From Verrucomicrobiaceae bacterium (GTDB lineage: Bacteria > Verrucomicrobiota > Verrucomicrobiia > Verrucomicrobiales > Verrucomicrobiaceae): a DNA stretch of 64,000 nucleotides. The stretch spans positions 1 through 64,000 of the forward strand of contig JAEUHN010000053.1 in NCBI GenBank assembly GCA_016795365.1. The letters are read 5' to 3'. A program made the translations under genes and the position numbers. The notes beneath the pieces were generated by a model. That model saw only the letters and a program-made list of their open reading frames with translations, searched no databases and had not been told where the DNA came from. Positions 63,137 to 64,000 of the stretch are shown here, piece by piece (the stretch's first letter is position 1; each line of letters opens with the position of its first letter).

Positions 63137-63311
63137 CTTCGAGTGTCACCCGAAGGCGAGTGGCTCCTCGGCTCCGTTGAGGGAAGCGACTTCGACTGTC
63201 AGTCGAAGCTACTTCGGCAGGGCCTGCGGCCTGGCGTAGCTTCGAGTGTCACTCGAAGGCGAGCGGTGCCTCGATTCCGTTGAGGCCTGCGACTTCGACT
63301 GCCAGTTGAAG
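63137..63311. repeat. Two tandem REPIN-like elements beside RAYT gene
   Basis: Four palindromic REP units in alternating orientation: CTTCGAGTG-T-CACCCGAAG (63137-63155), CTTCGACTG-T-CAGTCGAAG (63190-63208), CTTCGAGTG-T-CACTCGAAG (63240-63258), CTTCGACTG-C-CAGTTGAAG (63293-63311). Units 1-2 and 3-4 each form a 72-bp inverted pair (a REPIN), 103 bp apart. The last unit ends directly at the RAYT stop codon. Confidence 0.9.
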
Positions 63312-63962
63312 CTACGCCGACTCAATCTTTCGGTAGCAATACTCCCCCTCGCGAAGACGAGCCTTCACTGGATTATCGGCGATATAGCGGCGAAACGCTC
63401 GCAGTTCGATCTCATTACGGACGATGTGGTCGTAGCTGTGACGCTGCCAGAAATCACCCGTGCGACCTAGCAAAGCGTTGATCTCGCGAGCGGACTGGCG
63501 TTTGCGGCTTTGGAGGATGTCCTCCAGTTCATGCTCAGGCAACGGCGTGAGCAATAGATGCACATGATTGGGCATCACGATGAGGTCGCCCAGCTCATAG
63601 CGTTGACCGTGGAAGTGCTCCCAGGATTCAGTGATCACATGCTGACAACGCAAGTCGCGCAGCACACAGGAGCCGTGCCCCTCATCAAGGTAGGTATTGA
63701 GTTTGCGATTGAAGTGCTTCATGAATGCGCGCTGCTGGGTCGGATCGAGCTGGGAAATACCGTCGGCCGAGGCATTCACCTCGATGCCTTGGATGAGGAG
63801 CCATTCGAGCTTCTCACGCTCCCATTGCTCCAGCACCCGCTGCGGGATGGAATCACCCAGGCGGTAAGTGACAAAGTAGGTGCAGCCCTCCTGCCGCCAG
63901 TGAGGGAGCGTGGTTGCGTAAACGCGCACCGGCCTGCGCTCATGGAACGGCTGAAAGGGCAT
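63312..63962 (-). CDS. REP-associated tyrosine transposase (RAYT)
   Basis: 216 aa, Y1 transposase family (IS200/IS605-like HUH nuclease). HUH motif in LIVMPNHVHLLLTP (His133, His135), likely nucleophile Tyr177 in FWQRHSYDHIVRN, and the RAYT C-terminal signature RAFRRYIADNPVKARL. RAYTs cut and move REP/REPIN sequences, and REPIN-like pairs sit immediately after its stop. The start MPFQPFHERR is in a good frame position; the gene is complete within the window. Confidence 0.92.
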   Translation of the reverse strand: MPFQPFHERRPVRVYATTLPHWRQEGCTYFVTYRLGDSIPQRVLEQWEREKLEWLLIQGIEVNASADGISQLDPTQQRAFMKHFNRKLNTYLDEGHGSCVLRDLRCQHVITESWEHFHGQRYELGDLIVMPNHVHLLLTPLPEHELEDILQSRKRQSAREINALLGRTGDFWQRHSYDHIVRNEIELRAFRRYIADNPVKARLREGEYCYRKIESA

Positions 63963-64000
63963 GCAGAAAAAGAGTCGCTCGGACGGGTAGTCGAGACTCG

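Noticed and set aside
62058-63149. Minus-strand frame of 363 codons opposite the FN3-cassette gene
   Set aside because: No domain; the plus-strand gene has FN3 features and a paralogue at 1339.

Overview
The window looks like chromosome of a high-GC member of the Verrucomicrobia, close to Prosthecobacter/Verrucomicrobium. The evidence is the family content: planctomycete/verrucomicrobial DUF1501, DUF1800, DUF1552 and DUF1549/DUF1553 cytochrome proteins, a TIGR02597 protein, a PEP-CTERM protein, large secreted proteins with TSP3 or FG-GAP repeats, and a DUF1080 hydrolase-like protein. No rRNA or tRNA gene was seen.

Layout. 1-2820 is an accessory end: a CRISPR array entering from the left, a strong hairpin, a 22-bp minisatellite, an FN3 protein, a patch of 7/8-bp repeats and a collagen-like protein. 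2896-9340 holds an orphan XylF-like sugar-binding protein, a two-gene metal-permease-like operon with a histidine-rich partner, a Mn-type superoxide dismutase, and the end of a DUF1800-DUF1501-pseudopilin-like operon that starts at 14394. 14510-23917 is mostly housekeeping: Hsp15-like S4 protein, peptidase-MA/TPR protein, RlmN, ClpS-DUF2017, a DEAD-box helicase, nuoB-nuoC behind a Rex-like operator, a GYF/DUF4190 membrane protein and a DUF1080 protein. 23993-38995 holds a DUF1501 protein, small membrane and secreted proteins with DUF3592-like and DUF4870 features, a 1589-residue FG-GAP protein, and a histidine kinase/LuxR response regulator pair. A conserved 34-bp promoter element recurs in the intergenic regions of this block, suggesting one regulon. 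39008-46569 carries a diheme-type DUF1549/DUF1553 protein, a lactonase, a DUF1552 protein and a secreted glutamate-racemase homologue. 46736-53765 is an operon for exported proteins ending in a tandemly duplicated vanadium haloperoxidase-like protein. 53762-57287 holds a TPR protein, a DUF971 protein, an amidohydrolase, a secreted protein and a beta-helix protein.

57534-64000 is a second accessory end: a type II restriction-modification system (C-R operon convergent with M), an HTH protein, a 42-bp minisatellite leading into a second FN3-cassette protein, two tandem REPIN-like elements and a RAYT transposase.

The least explained structures are the regulon motif shared with the two-component system, the two FN3 cassettes with a common aromatic-Asp N-terminus embedded in simple-repeat DNA, and heptanucleotide repeats that carry both a stop and start codons. 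Function calls rest on family recognition by eye; no database search was run.
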